From Celoporthe dispersa (Eukaryota > Ascomycota > Sordariomycetes > Diaporthales > Cryphonectriaceae), in the NCBI GenBank assembly GCA_016584495.1, contig WAID01000001.1, positions 1,612,001-1,676,000 of the forward strand: a stretch of DNA of 64,000 bases. Reading direction: 5' to 3'. A program made the position numbers and the translations under genes. Positions 34,046 to 45,439 of the stretch are shown here, piece by piece (position 1 is the first letter of the stretch; every line of letters starts with the position of its first letter). The notes under the pieces were generated by a model. That model was not told the DNA's origin. It saw only the letters and a list, made by a program, of their open reading frames with translations, and ran no database searches.

Positions 34046-34641
34046 CTGCTTGGTGTGTGTTGGTGGGAGTTCTGCTTTGTGGTGGAGGTTGTGTGTGTCG
34101 GAATAGCGACAGGCCAATATTTCCTCTTTTTGTTTTAGTTTTTTTTTTTCGGATAGGAATGGGTCAAGAAAGACGAGGTCTGCACGCATGAATGTGCACA
34201 TTCTGGCCAGGGGGATGAGATAAGAGGGCGCGGGGTCGTTGCCGGCGAAGATGGTTTGGATATACCCGGGGCGTGGTAGCATCCCGACCATCTCTAGCTC
34301 TGCTGCGTATATGTGAGAGAGGAAGGGAGGGGGCGGGGGGACCTACAGGTTTCTGGTCGGAAGCGGTAGTACTGCATGCACCATCTGACCCCCGAATTCA
34401 AGAGAGTGTTCGTGATAATTGGTCTTCGTCTATGTCCTCCTTGTCTCTAGCCATGGACAGCGCGATAATAAGAATAATAAAAAAAAGGCCAGACAACCAC
34501 CCCTGTAACGCCTTGCAATGAAGCCATCGTCCCCGGAATACCCAAACAGTCGCGGCTCGTAGGGAATACTCTGAATGTGCAGTGTCCGCTTGTTCACCTG
34601 TCATCCTGGCCCCGAGAACCTCTTTTCAGTGTGACGTGCAC
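34046..34641. other. Intergenic region, about 600 nt
   Basis: This lies between the start of the isochorismatase-family gene and the stop of the kelch-BTB gene, both on the minus strand. It should contain the promoter of the former and the 3' end of the latter. No additional gene is seen. Confidence 0.65.
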
Positions 34642-37039
34642 CTAGGCCAAGTCCATGTTATCGTCCTCTTCGCCCTCCTCGTCGCCTTCCAGCATCTGCG
34701 TCTGGTTGCTCGAGAGGCTCTCCTTCCTCCTCGCTTCTCCGTACCGGCTGCCATCGACAAACATGTCGAGCTCCTCGCCGCCGATGACCCGACCCTCCGT
34801 GTCGATCTCCTGGGACAGCTCGACGATAGCAGAGCGGGGGAGCCGCAGGAAGCCCGTGGTGCGCACGATGCGGCCCCAGTGCGTCAGGCAGAAGCCTGCC
34901 GCCCGTTTGCGGAGCCAGTCCTCGCTCGCGAGACCTGAGCAGTACCAGATGATACATGCATGATCGACGTCCAGCTCCTTGCTGAGGCGGTTGACGCATA
35001 GGAGCCGGAGGTGGGGGATGTTGTAGATGTTGGACATGACCAGTAGCCCTGCGATGTCCGCAAGATCTGCGCTGGGCCCATCCACCCCCTCGTCCTCCGG
35101 CGCCATGTCGATGCGGTCCGTGTACAGGTAGTAGAGAAAAGCCTTGACCACTGAGTATGGTTCGGGTATGTGCATCTTCTTGTTGTGGAACTCGGCCATG
35201 TGGGAATCCCAGAGCCGGGCAAAATGTGGCCATCGGGCGTAGAGAATGAGCCGGTGCGCATAGATGGGAGGTGACGTCGGCGCATCTGGTGACAGCCACG
35301 TCTGGTCGCCGTCGGCCACGTCGGTCACGCGGATCAGCGCCGAGCCCAGTAGGTCCTGTTCGTCTGGGTCACCAGACAGCGCAGTGACGACGAAGTCCGT
35401 GCCGCTCCCCGACTCGGGTGGTCTGTTGAAGAGCTTCGCCAGGTCTGCACCGAGCCCCTTCGATGGCGTGTCCACGCGACGAGCTCGTGCAAGAGGCTCC
35501 GCCATCTCCGCGCGGGGCTCCGGGGTCAGATTGTTCCCCAGGAAGCCGTACTTACGCAGGTCAACTTCCATGATGTCGCTCAGGTACTCCTCCAGCCCGT
35601 TGCCTCCCATCTCCGCAGCGCCGGTATCGGAGGGACAGCCAAGCAGCCATGCCTTGGTGCCGTCCTCGTTCATCGTGCAGTAATGCCAGGTGTAGCCGGA
35701 CTTGAAGATCTCCCGTCCCTCTGCAACCTTCTGCCACCGCAGTGATCCCAGGTCGAGCGCGGACAGGGAACATTCCTTTGAGGTGATGGTAGCGGCAGGC
35801 GTGACAAAGTCCAGGAGGGTTCCAGACGAGTATACGTGAAAGTGGATGCCGGGTCCTTGAGATGGGATGGTCGGGCCGAAATGGAACTTGAGCGACGAGA
35901 TTGCTCCTGGGGCCATGGGAGCATAGTTCTTGAGCTGGAAAGAGGGGGGGTTCACTTGTGCGGTCCGTGAGTTGGCTGCATAGCCAGAAGCACCGACGGC
36001 CGGGGGCTGTCCGATCGAGTAAGGAGGTCTCGGCGAGCTCCCCGCGCGGCTGCCCAGGCCTGAGCGGTCGAACGCGCCCATCTGTGGGTTCGTCTCGAAG
36101 GCTGGGCTACCCTTGAGATCAAGCCACCAGAGGTCGCTGACCTTGTCCATATCCTCACTCAGGCCGCCAAAGACCCAGATCCTATCACCCCTGGGGAGAG
36201 ACAGAGAGAGAGGGTCAGCTTGTCTCAGGTACGACACAAAAGACATGGGGTTGAGACTAACCAGACGTAGGCAGAGTGGTCAAATCTGCCGACGAAGCGC
36301 CATGGTCTGGACCAGGTAAAGGTCTTGAGATCAATGTAGCATATGTCATCCAACACATAATTGTCATGACCTGTTATGCCCCCGATGATGAACAGCTTGT
36401 CGTCATGCAGGAGCGCCGCATGTCTCGCTCGGCCTTTGGGGATGGGCCCCGACACGGTTGGTTGCGTCCAGTGGGCGGTCTTGAGGTCGAAAATGATGAG
36501 GTCGGAGAGGTAGGTACGGTGCTCGTTCTCGCCCCCAAAGATGAGGAGCTTGTCGCCCTGGTAGAGTGTAGCCGTATGGCCTTCAGAGTGTTAGCAGGCT
36601 GGCTGTACACAGGCGCGAGGGGGCCTGAAACAGAGGCGCTCATACCCATGCGGACACCAGGGATGTCTCCATAATTATCGACCAAATTCCATTCGTGTTT
36701 GACCAGGTCCAGGCGCAGGACGTGGTTGTAGACTTCGTCTGTGTACTGATCAAACCCACCAAAGGCATAGATCTGATTGTTCCCGCAGTACGTGACGGAG
36801 GCATTGACCAGACAAGCCGGACGCTGGCCCAGGGTGCGGGTCACCTTGGGCCTATACCCGTCCGTCGCCGCCCTCTTCATGGGAGAGCTGGGCATGATAT
36901 AAGTGTTGCTGGAGGAACCGGTCGCAGGAGTGTTGTTGGCCGCATCGAAGGGGACCAGGGACGTCGATTGACCCGCAGCAGCGCCCTGACCGACCCCTCC
37001 GCCGCCAAAGATCGACCCTGATGGGGTTGATGGCGCCAT
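34642..37039 (-). CDS. Kelch-repeat and BTB domain protein
   Basis: Three exons (37039-36646, 36580-36262, 36190-34642; introns 65 and 71 nt) encode an intact 753-residue protein. The ATG at 37039 (MAPSTPSG) is the first true ATG; the frame extends upstream only with GTG. Kelch repeats fill residues about 60-290, with motifs such as IYAFGGFDQYTDEVYN, KLLIFGGENEHRTYLSDL, LFIIGGITGHDNYVLDDI and IWVFGGLSEDMDKVSDL. After a Pro/Ser-rich linker comes a mixed region. A BTB/POZ fold is likely at about residues 535-670 (IYAHRLILYARWPHFARLW; KAFLYYLYTDRIDM). An acidic tail ends the protein. The arrangement resembles LZTR1/Ral2-like proteins, which act on Ras signalling or as Cullin-3 adaptors; assignment to either is inference. 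The gene is divergent from Cdc20. Confidence 0.87.
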
Positions 37040-38012
37040 CTCGAGGTGTTGCAGGGCAGACACAAGGCTAGGATCGAGAAACGAGGCTGCCGCTCAGAGC
37101 GAGAGCATCTCGGAGAGAGAGCCTGCACCCTCGCAACAGAGGGATGATTGGAGATGCTTGTGGCTCAAGAGATCAATCAGGGTGACGAGTCGCTGGGTTG
37201 GGTCGCTGGCCGGAGTCGAGCGATCTGGAGGATCCAACGAGGCTGGGGATGATTTTGGGTTTGGCGGTGGACAAAGGCGCCTGCAAGTGCAAGGTCAAAA
37301 AGTATAGGATGGGGAACGCGCGATCCGACGCCTTCCCCCTGACTCTTTGAGAGGCGTGAAGGAGCCTGGCAAGGCAAAAAGCCAGGCGGCAAGCGCTTAG
37401 GTAAGGAGGCGACATATGAGTTGGCTGCAGGGCTCATCCTTGCTGTGCCCCAGCGCCAACGTGCGGCTGGCAGGTGCAGCCCGTTGTCCTGCCAACACGA
37501 ATTTAGCCCCACCTGGTGAATGTAAATAAAAGGTTACCAGCTCTCAACTTGTTGAAGACTGGTGTTCCTTTTCTTTTCTCTCTCTCTCTCTACCCGTCAC
37601 ATCACTCTCAGACCTCCACAGCCAAACTGCTTTCAAGCAGTCCATCCTCTCTCTTCTTGCGCCCTTCCAAGCCTTCATATACTCCTACAAGGAACTATCA
37701 ATCTCAAAGTCCACTAGATCTCATCGCTACGGCCATCTGATCGCCCTCCGACTTTGGAGACGCCGCCTCGTTCCTTGCGAAGGCTTCTCTGACCTGTTTT
37801 CGAACGACAAATCAGCAGCAGCAACAACACGAAAAGTACTAACCAGACAACACAACTTCCAGGAATCATTAGCTTGAGTCTCTTGGAGCTCCTACGTTCG
37901 ACCACTCAGAGCTCACTCTCGCCCGCCTACGAGACATTAATTTGCTCTTCGTTGGGGCCCATCAACAGCATCGTTGATCATAGTTGTCACTGCATCATCA
38001 AGTTCCACAGCC
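37040..38012. promoter_or_regulatory. Divergent promoter region, kelch-BTB and Cdc20
   Basis: The start codons of the kelch-BTB gene and Cdc20 face away from each other across 973 nt. This region must carry both promoters and leaders. It has a CT-rich segment at 37560-37700 upstream of Cdc20. No specific binding site is claimed. Confidence 0.65.
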
Positions 38013-39898
38013 ATGGCTAGTGTCTCAGTTTCAACTCCTCTCAAGTCCCACGCGGGACTCTTTTCCTCCCGTACCGCTGGCGGTCGCATGCCCCTCACCC
38101 CCTCACCCCGCACTCGCTCCACCACGGTGCCCATCAACCTCAAGTCTTCACCCTTCAGCCCAGAGCGCACATCGGCGGCCAGCGATGGCCAGCGAGCGCC
38201 CGGCAACAAGTCGGTGTACGGTGGAAACCTCTCGGCACACCTCGCCCGGTCGAGTGCCAAGGTGAAGGCTGCCAAGCACAGCTCGCCCAAGTCCAACATT
38301 GCCCGGGTCGCCCCGTCGCCCAAGAAGGCCCTCGAGCTGGGTGTGTCTGAGTTCACACTGACGGGAACCGGGCCCCACAACAAGTCGCCCGTCGCTGTCA
38401 AGACCAAGTCGGCCTCCTCTTCCAAGCACAAGACCAAGGCCGTCCCCACCCACGCGGCCGATCGCTTTATTCCCAACCGCGGCGCCAGCTCGGCCGTCAC
38501 GAGCTCCGGCTCCGGCAAGCTTGAGGCCCCCTCCAAGAAGAAGAAGGTCAAGATCACCGCCGAGACCTCGTCTGCCCTCTCTGCTGCTGCTGACGACGCG
38601 ATCGCGGCCCTCGAGAGCCTGGACATCAACACTGACGCCGATACTTCGGTCGAGGAGTTCGCGCGCCCATCGCCAAACACTGCGGCGTACCAGGACTCTC
38701 TCGCCAACGCCTGTGGTGTTAGTGTGAACACTCGCATTCTCGAGTTCAAGCCTGCCCCTCCAGAGTCGTCCAAGCCCATCGACCTGCGCCAGCAGTATAA
38801 CCGCCCCCTCAAGCCGGCCAGTGCCAGCTCGGCCCAGTTCCGCCGGCGCATTGCTACCGGCCCGGAGCGCGTTCTTGACGCACCGGGTCTCATTGATGAC
38901 TACTACCTCAACCTGCTGGACTGGAGCTCCGGCAACCAGGTCGCGATCGGCCTTGAGCGGAACGTATACGTCTGGTCTGCCGACGAGGGCAGCGTGAGCT
39001 GCCTTCTCGAGACCAGCCCGGACACCTATGTCAGCAGCGTCAAGTGGTCAGGCGACGGAGCCTACGTTGGTGTCGGCCTCGGAACCGGTGAGGTCCAGAT
39101 CTGGGATGTTGCCGAGGGCGCCAAGGTCCGTAGCATGTTCGGTCACGACACCCGCGTCGGCGTGATGGGCTGGAACAAGCACCTGCTGTCCTCGGGTGCC
39201 CGCAGCGGCCTGGTCTTCAACCACGACGTTCGCATCGCCGAGCACAAGGTCGCCGAGCTCGTCTCGCACACCTCCGAGGTCTGCGGCCTCGAGTGGCGCC
39301 CTGACGGGCAGCAGCTGGCCACCGGTGGAAACGACAACCTCGTCTCCATCTGGGACGCCCGCTCCCTGTCGGTGCCCAAGTTCACCAAGACCAACCACAA
39401 GGCGGCTGTCAAGGCCCTGTCGTGGTGCCCGTGGAACACGAACCTGCTCGCCACCGGAGGAGGCTCCTACGACCGCCACATCCACTTCTGGAACACGACC
39501 TCGGGCGCTCGCGTCAACAGCATCGACACGGGATCGCAGGTCACAAGCCTGCGGTGGAGCCCTCACCACCGCGAGATTGTCAGCTCCAGCGGCTTCCCCG
39601 ACAACTCCCTCACCATCTGGAGCTACCCGACGCTGGTGCGCAACATCGACATCCCCGCCCACGAGAGCAGGGTGCTGCACAGCTGTCTCAGCCCCGACGG
39701 ACAGATGCTCGCAACAGCAGGTAAGCAGATGTCTACCCACGCGCCGTCGCCGAATCAGTACTGACGATCTGGACAGCTGCCGATGAGAGCCTCAAGTTCT
39801 GGAAGCTCTTCGAGAAGAAGGCCGGTGCTACCTCTCCCGCGGCCGGCGCTGGCTCCTCCAGCAAGGCGTCCATGGTCAAGCAGATGACGATCCGATAA
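38013..39898 (+). CDS. cdc20: Cdc20, anaphase-promoting complex activator
   Basis: Two exons (38013-39720, 39777-39898; intron 56 nt) encode an intact 609-residue WD40 protein. The ATG at 38013, in a CCATGG context, is preferred to an in-frame ATG 13 codons upstream. The first 290 residues are basic, Ser/Pro-rich and disordered. They contain the C-box variant DRFIPNR at residues 150-156, which contacts the APC/C. The WD40 propeller runs from about residue 290 to 590, with the family-typical DDYYLNLLDWSSGNQVAIGL, CGLEWRPDGQQLATGGNDN and KALSWCPWNTNLLATGGG. The protein ends in Ile-Arg, the IR tail that docks on APC3. Cdc20 (fission yeast Slp1) recruits securin and mitotic cyclins for ubiquitination at anaphase and is the spindle-checkpoint target. 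The DDYYLN stretch and DRFIPNR box favour Cdc20; Cdh1/Fzr cannot be fully excluded by eye. Confidence 0.93.
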
Positions 39899-41061
39899 GG
39901 AACGACTGGCTGCCCGTCCCACAAGTACAGCAGTCGACGGTAGGTATGAACAATTCTTACAGCATGTTCATGGTCTGCTCTTGTCCCGGAGGATCTGGTT
40001 CCATTTCAGCGCGGAGTTGGATTAGCGAGCCTTGATTTCGTCTGATGAGAGAATGTCTTCCGCTGCAGACGGTGTCTGCCTGCTTGATCATGAGTTATGA
40101 CGGGTCCTACATGGCGGGTTTGGATCAGCTCGAGGTTGTAATTTTTTTCTCTCTTTCAGCGTGTACGAATACGAATAAATTAGTGTATGTAGGTTGCGGA
40201 CACGGTGAGCCTGTCCAATCTCGATGGCATGACTGTTAAAACCTTTTCCTCCTCTGGTGACCTTGTTCCCATGGTCGTATCATCACTGGCTCTGAGAGGC
40301 AAGTCGCTCACAGATGATGACTTGGATGCAGGCCCGGTGCAGTGGCGTCCCGGACATAGACGGTGTAAGACGGTGTAAGTTGTCGCGAACGAGCGAAATG
40401 TTCATAATGATGATCGTTCAGCTTCTCATGTCGCCTTCGACGAGGTTCAGCAGGAGGCGGAGCTGATTAAAGGTCGCTATGTCGAGGCTTCGAGTCACTT
40501 CTCACGATGGATGACATATGAACACCGTAGATAGCGTAGAGACTGTGCCGAAGAGGCGCGAGCATGGTGCAGTGATTGATAAGCTTAGCGCGTCCTGCGA
40601 GAAGGGGAGCCTGGCCGCCTAAGTGACCTCTCTCCTGACTAATGATTTCCTCACCCTTTAATCATCAACCCCGGTGGCTTACCGACATAGTTCCTTGGTG
40701 ATGATAGTCCGGACTTGGACTGCATTAGAACGTCGCCATGCAGAACTACGGCCTTCCTGATGGGTCAGCTCTAGTACTGCACTACCACCTCCGTAATGGC
40801 AGAGTCTGTGTCACCAGTGAGGCTGAAAAGATGGGGTAGCTTTGGGCTGGCGAGGCTGTCTTTCACCAGAAGCAAAGAAGTATAAGAAGGCCCGTCTGCA
40901 ACCGGACGGTGAAGCCTGAGAAACTTGGTCCATCAGACATCATCTTGATATCTTGGCCTATCGCCTCCAAGCCCTACTACTCAGAAAACATCGACCCTTG
41001 TCCTAACACTTGCCATAATTCTACAAGAAAAGCCTCCAGCCGCCAGTATCACCCATTGACA
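39899..41061. other. Intergenic region, no gene seen
   Basis: This holds the 3' side of Cdc20 and the promoter of the NmrA-like gene, both plus strand. A near-direct repeat GACGGTGTAAGACGGTGTAAG occurs at about 40359-40379. No supported open frame is found. Confidence 0.6.
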
Positions 41062-42177
41062 ATGTCCAGCAAGAAGATCATCACCATCTTCGGGGCCACC
41101 GGGAACCAGGGCGGCAGCGTCGTCCGGATCTTTCTGAACGACCCCAAGCTCAAGAACGACTGGGCCGTCCGCGGAGTCTCGAGGAATGCGGAGAGTGATT
41201 CCGCCCAAAAGCTGACGGCCATGGGCGTCGAGATGGTCTCTGTAGGTCCAGCCGCCCAGCACGGCAGAGCCCCCCCCCCCTCCTGGACGCCTTCTGGCCA
41301 ACTCAGTATAGACTGACATGAGCACAGGCCGACCTGAACGACAAGGCCTCCCTGGTCAGGGCCATGAAGGGCGCGTACGCTGTCTTCACCATGACAAACT
41401 ACTGGGACAAGATGGACATGCAGCTCGAGATCGACCAGGGCAAGAAGCTGGCCGACGCTGCCAAGGAGAACGGCGTGCAGCACTACATCTGGAGCTCGCT
41501 GCTGAACATCAACAAACGTGAGCAGCCCTGCCTCCCCGCTCACCATACCCCCCTCCACAGACCTCTGTCCCTGACACCTGCCCACAGTGACCAGCGGCAA
41601 GCTGCCTCACGTCTACCACTTCGACAGCAAGGCCATGGTCGAGGACCACGTCCGCGAGATCGGCCTCCCCGCAACCTTCTTCATGCCGGGCTTCTTCATG
41701 ACCAACCTCCCGGGCGGGATGTTCCGCCCTGCCCCGCCCGACAACGAGTGGACGCTCGCACTGCCCATGCCGGAGACGGCGCCGATCCCGCTGTTCGACC
41801 CTGAGGACACGGGCGCGTGGGTCAAGGGCATCGTGCTGCGGCGCGACGAGCCGGGTATGCTCGGGCGGCGGGTGTACGCGGCCACGGCCTACCTCACGCC
41901 CGCAGAGATCGTGGCGCAGTTCCGGGAGGTGTTCGCCGAGGCGGGGCGGGGCGCGCGGTTCGTGTCGACGCCGCATGACCAGTACCTCGAGGGCCTAAAG
42001 GGGATGGGGATGCCCGGGTTCGCGGCCGAGGAGTTGCTGGAGAACATGCGCCTCATAGACGAGGGCGGATACTACGGCGGGGCGTCGCTCGAGGGAAGCC
42101 ATGCGATCCTGGGGGATAAGCTGACGACCTGGACGGAGCACATGAAGAAGGCCAAGGCCTTTGCTGATCTCAAGTAG
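41062..42177 (+). CDS. NmrA-like family NAD(P)-binding protein
   Basis: Three exons (41062-41241, 41328-41517, 41588-42177; introns 86 and 70 nt) encode an intact 319-residue protein. The N-terminus has the Rossmann glycine motif ITIFGATGNQGGSVV, as in NmrA and HSCARG, atypical short-chain dehydrogenases that sense NAD(P)/NAD(P)H. The mid region contains GAYAVFTMTNYWDKMD and HYIWSSL, followed by YHFDSKAMVEDHVRE and the substrate-side block ATFFMPGFFMTNLPGGM, all usual for the family. The catalytic Tyr-Lys pair of classical reductases is not conserved in the same form, consistent with a sensor or with an atypical reductase. NmrA itself inhibits the GATA factor AreA in nitrogen repression, but most fungal paralogues do not. 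This one is annotated only to family level. Confidence 0.9.
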
Positions 42178-43318
42178 GAGAAGGGTGTGTGTGTGAGAGA
42201 GAGAGAGAGGCAGCGAGATGGACGGACACGGGGTATACGGAGAGACTGGTACGAGCACAGAATGGAGACAGCACATAGAATTCTCCTGCGAGATATGAAG
42301 TATCAGGGCTGAATAATCCAGCGTGCCATCTGAACATTGTCAACTTTTTTTTTTTTTTTTTCCCTTCTTCCTTGTTTATTCTTTTGGGTTCTCTTGTCCT
42401 ACACATGGTTTCCAGAGCATCTTGTCAGGCCTAGAGGACGTGCCTCGATTCACACCCACCTCACCTGTGACTCGGGTGGCGACACGTGCCTCTGCCCAGC
42501 GTCTTAGGTGACTATAAACCGAAGTATATATAGGATACGTTAGAGGTAGAAGTATCAATGCACTGAGTGATAGAGAAATTGATGAGACTCTGGTTTTACG
42601 GCAGAGCATCTTGAAGACAGCCGAACCCCGGGGAGAGGGGGGGGCGCGATAGGGGAGGCTTTTTGTCAGCAGTGAAGACCAGGCCTCTAGAAGATAAAAC
42701 ACAGTGAACCGACAGGCCCCGGTTTTAGGGGCTACTGGTGCTGAAGCTCCTAGCGCCAACCCACCGGGGCTTGTGCTGGAACCCCCGGCTTACCTAAGCG
42801 TACCTCCTTACTTAGCCGCTATTTCCTTTGTCAGAGCAGAACTTAGGCCATACCACATCACCTTTCTACGCCGCCCGAGAGTCAGCCCCAGAGCTGCGAC
42901 CCACGAGACAAAACCGAGCTCTTGTTGCGGAGGAAAGCAGGAGCCCAGAGAGTCGAGATCTACGGTCGCAATTGGCGCAGGCATCTTTTACAAGCGGCTT
43001 CTGAGGCCGCACGGGGGGGAATCGTGGTACGAAGGAAACCTACCAAGCCGTCGTCGCGGCGTTCGCATGCAACCAGCGACACCGGACCGTCCCCACCGAC
43101 CGCTCCCCAGATCGCACCAGGTCTGCCACCGCCCTGCGCCCTCGCACCGCGTCGCGAGAAGTTGTTTTTGAAGGGATTGATCGGTGCGGCAGAGACGGCA
43201 GCAGCTTATCAGAAACGCGTCCTTGCTTCTTCTTCGGGACGTCTCGTGCCAGTACCTCCGACCTCCTTCCCGCCTCTTTTCTCCCTACCGAACCCCGTCG
43301 CGTCCGCTGTCCAACAAG
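42178..43318. promoter_or_regulatory. Intergenic region and TFIIA promoter
   Basis: This holds the 3' side of the NmrA-like gene (GT/GA tract at 42188-42210, T run at 42344-42361) and the promoter and leader of the TFIIA gene. The open frames at 42704-43600 are upstream leader sequence without recognisable domains. Confidence 0.55.
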
Positions 43319-45439
43319 ATGTCGAACAACCAGGTCGGAAACATCTACCGTCAGATCATCGACGAGGTGATCGAGAGCTCGCGCGTGGACTTCGAGGAGG
43401 GCGGTGTTGAGGAGAGCGTCCTGGAGGAGCTGCGCAAGGTGCGTTCTGTTGCATGGCCCCTTCTCTTTTCAGGCCCCCCTCACGAGACCTCCAGCTTCAC
43501 CACTCTCCTTCTCCCTTTCTCTGCCACCTCCTCTGCATCGTATCGAGTCGTCCGCAGATCGCATCGAAGTCGGCGTGATCCTGCATTCGTGCTCTTCTGA
43601 TGGGTTCGATGGAGAACCCCTCCTCCAGCTTGTTTTGCTGGTGGGAGGCTGGCGGTCTTTGTTGGCAGACAGGGCGGCAGAGCGTGGAGATACGGTCAGA
43701 GAACAAGAGGGAGGGCGGCCTGGACTGGGTCTGACAGGCGGGTGCTCCGCTGCTATTTGGGTCTTTTAAGCTCAACCCCTGGCACAGCCCCGTTGGAATT
43801 CGTCACCCCTGTCTGGCGCCCACCACTTTTGATTGGCGACGCCACCTTCTGCTGCTTGCTGCTGCTGCTCTTCACACACGTGCCATATGCCTCTCTATGC
43901 TTCTTCCAGAATGACACACACACACACACTTTCTCTCTCTCCCTCCCTCGCTCGACATAGCCCGGTTTTACATGATACAGGGTCCTAAAAGCCACCACTC
44001 ACATGCCCTCTACTGCCACACACACACACACCCCCCCACCCTGGTCTTCTGCATGTGTGCCCAAAGTCGCACATACTCTTTTTCCTCTTTTATTTTCCCC
44101 CTTCTCTCTCCGTTTCTGCCTGATGATGCCGCTATGAGTCACTCGAGAGATACAGGCGTCTTGGAATCTGCTAACATGTGCTACTTCCTCGACACAGGGC
44201 TGGCAGGTGAAGCTGTCCAAGCTGCAGGTCGCCTCGTTTCCTTGGGACCCTCCTCCCCCACAGGCCATCCCGGCTCCTGCTGCCGCCCCGGTGTCTACGG
44301 CCCCGGCTCAGCCGGCCGGCGCGCCTTCGTACACCTCCGCTCAGCTCAGCCCGCCTGCCAATGCTCAGCCGCTCCCTCTGGCCAACGGCCTGCCTGGGGC
44401 TAACGGCCAGCAGGTCAAGCCCGACCCTTCCGTGAAGCAGGAGGTTGGTATCAAGCAGGAGCCAGGCCTACCCGGCGCCGGCATGCCTCCTGCTTCCGGC
44501 GTAGGCCCTCAGTATGGTGGCAACCCCAACGGTCCCCCCAACGTCGCTGCTCAGCGGGCCATGCACCAGCTGCAGAACCAGTACGGAGCGGCCGCCGCGG
44601 CGAGCATTAGTGCCATCCAGGGCTTTGGACAGGGCGGCCAGGCTCAGGGACCAGCGATGCCCCCGCGCCCCGCCGGCGCTCCTGCTCCGCCTGGCCAGGC
44701 ACAGCGACCTGCCTCGCAGGCTCAGTACGCCCAGCAGATGGCCAACAGGACCGCCATGCAGCAGCAGCAGCAGCAGCAGCAGCCGGCGCCCACTGCGGCG
44801 TTCCAAGGCCAGCAGCAAAACGGCTTTCAACAGTCCCAGGTTGATGGTGCTGGCGAGGACGAGTTCGAGGGCGTTCTGCTGCGTCGCAGTGAGAACGGCG
44901 AGACCTCCGAGATGGGACGCGTAGACATCGACCGCATGCTTCACCGGCAGATCGCCGCCAGGGCTAAGCAGCTCGAAGGCGGCGGTCTCATGCTTCCTCT
45001 GAAGCAGGCCACCAAGCACAAGTCCATCGCTACCAAGTCCGCTCCTGCTGGTGCGTCTGGCTTCGACGGTATCGACGATGATATCAAGAAGGAAGAGGAG
45101 GACTACGAGCAGGACGAGCAGGGGCCGGACCCGATAGACCTTGAGGAGCCAGAGGAGGATGAGGATGCCATCAACTCAGACCTCGACGACCCCAACGAGG
45201 TGGACATCGGGGAGGAAGACGATGACGAGAACATGGACCAGGTCATGCTCTGCATGTACGACAAGGTCCAGCGGGTCAAGAACAAGTGGTAAGCTCTCCC
45301 CACAACATGCTGACCCTGTGTAGCGAAACGCCCGAGTTGCTAAGCATTGAACAGGAAGTGCACCCTGAAGGACGGCGTCCTCAATGTGAACGGCAAGGAC
45401 TACGTCTTCCACAAGGCCACTGGCGAGTACGAGTGGTAG
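43319..45439 (+). CDS. TOA1: Transcription initiation factor TFIIA large subunit (Toa1-like)
   Basis: Three exons (43319-43438, 44198-45288, 45355-45439) encode an intact 431-residue protein. The N-terminal helix bundle (GNIYRQIIDEVIESSRVDF, then EELRK joined across the intron to GWQVKL) pairs with the small TFIIA subunit. The middle, about residues 60-260, is a disordered Pro/Gln/Ala-rich linker including eight or more consecutive Gln and two sumoylation-like VKPDP/IKQEP stretches. An acidic region (about 325-390) leads into the C-terminal beta-barrel half (MLCMYDKVQRVKNKW; CTLKDGVLNVNGKDYVFHKA; GEYEW end), which binds TBP and DNA. TFIIA stabilises TBP on the TATA box in RNA polymerase II preinitiation complexes in the nucleus. 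Intron 1, at 759 nt, is by far the longest in the window; intron 2 is 66 nt. Both joins preserve phase. Confidence 0.94.
44759..44784 (+). repeat. CAG repeat encoding poly-glutamine
   Basis: Eight tandem CAG codons lie in the disordered linker of the TFIIA large subunit. Such tracts are common in this linker. Confidence 0.9.

Noticed and set aside
37039..37063. Earlier start of the kelch-BTB protein at 37063
   Set aside because: The codon there is GTG; the first ATG in frame is at 37039.
44110..44180. Possible C/D-box small nucleolar RNA in the TFIIA intron (TGATGATG)
   Set aside because: No D box CTGA or terminal stem was found at the right distance.
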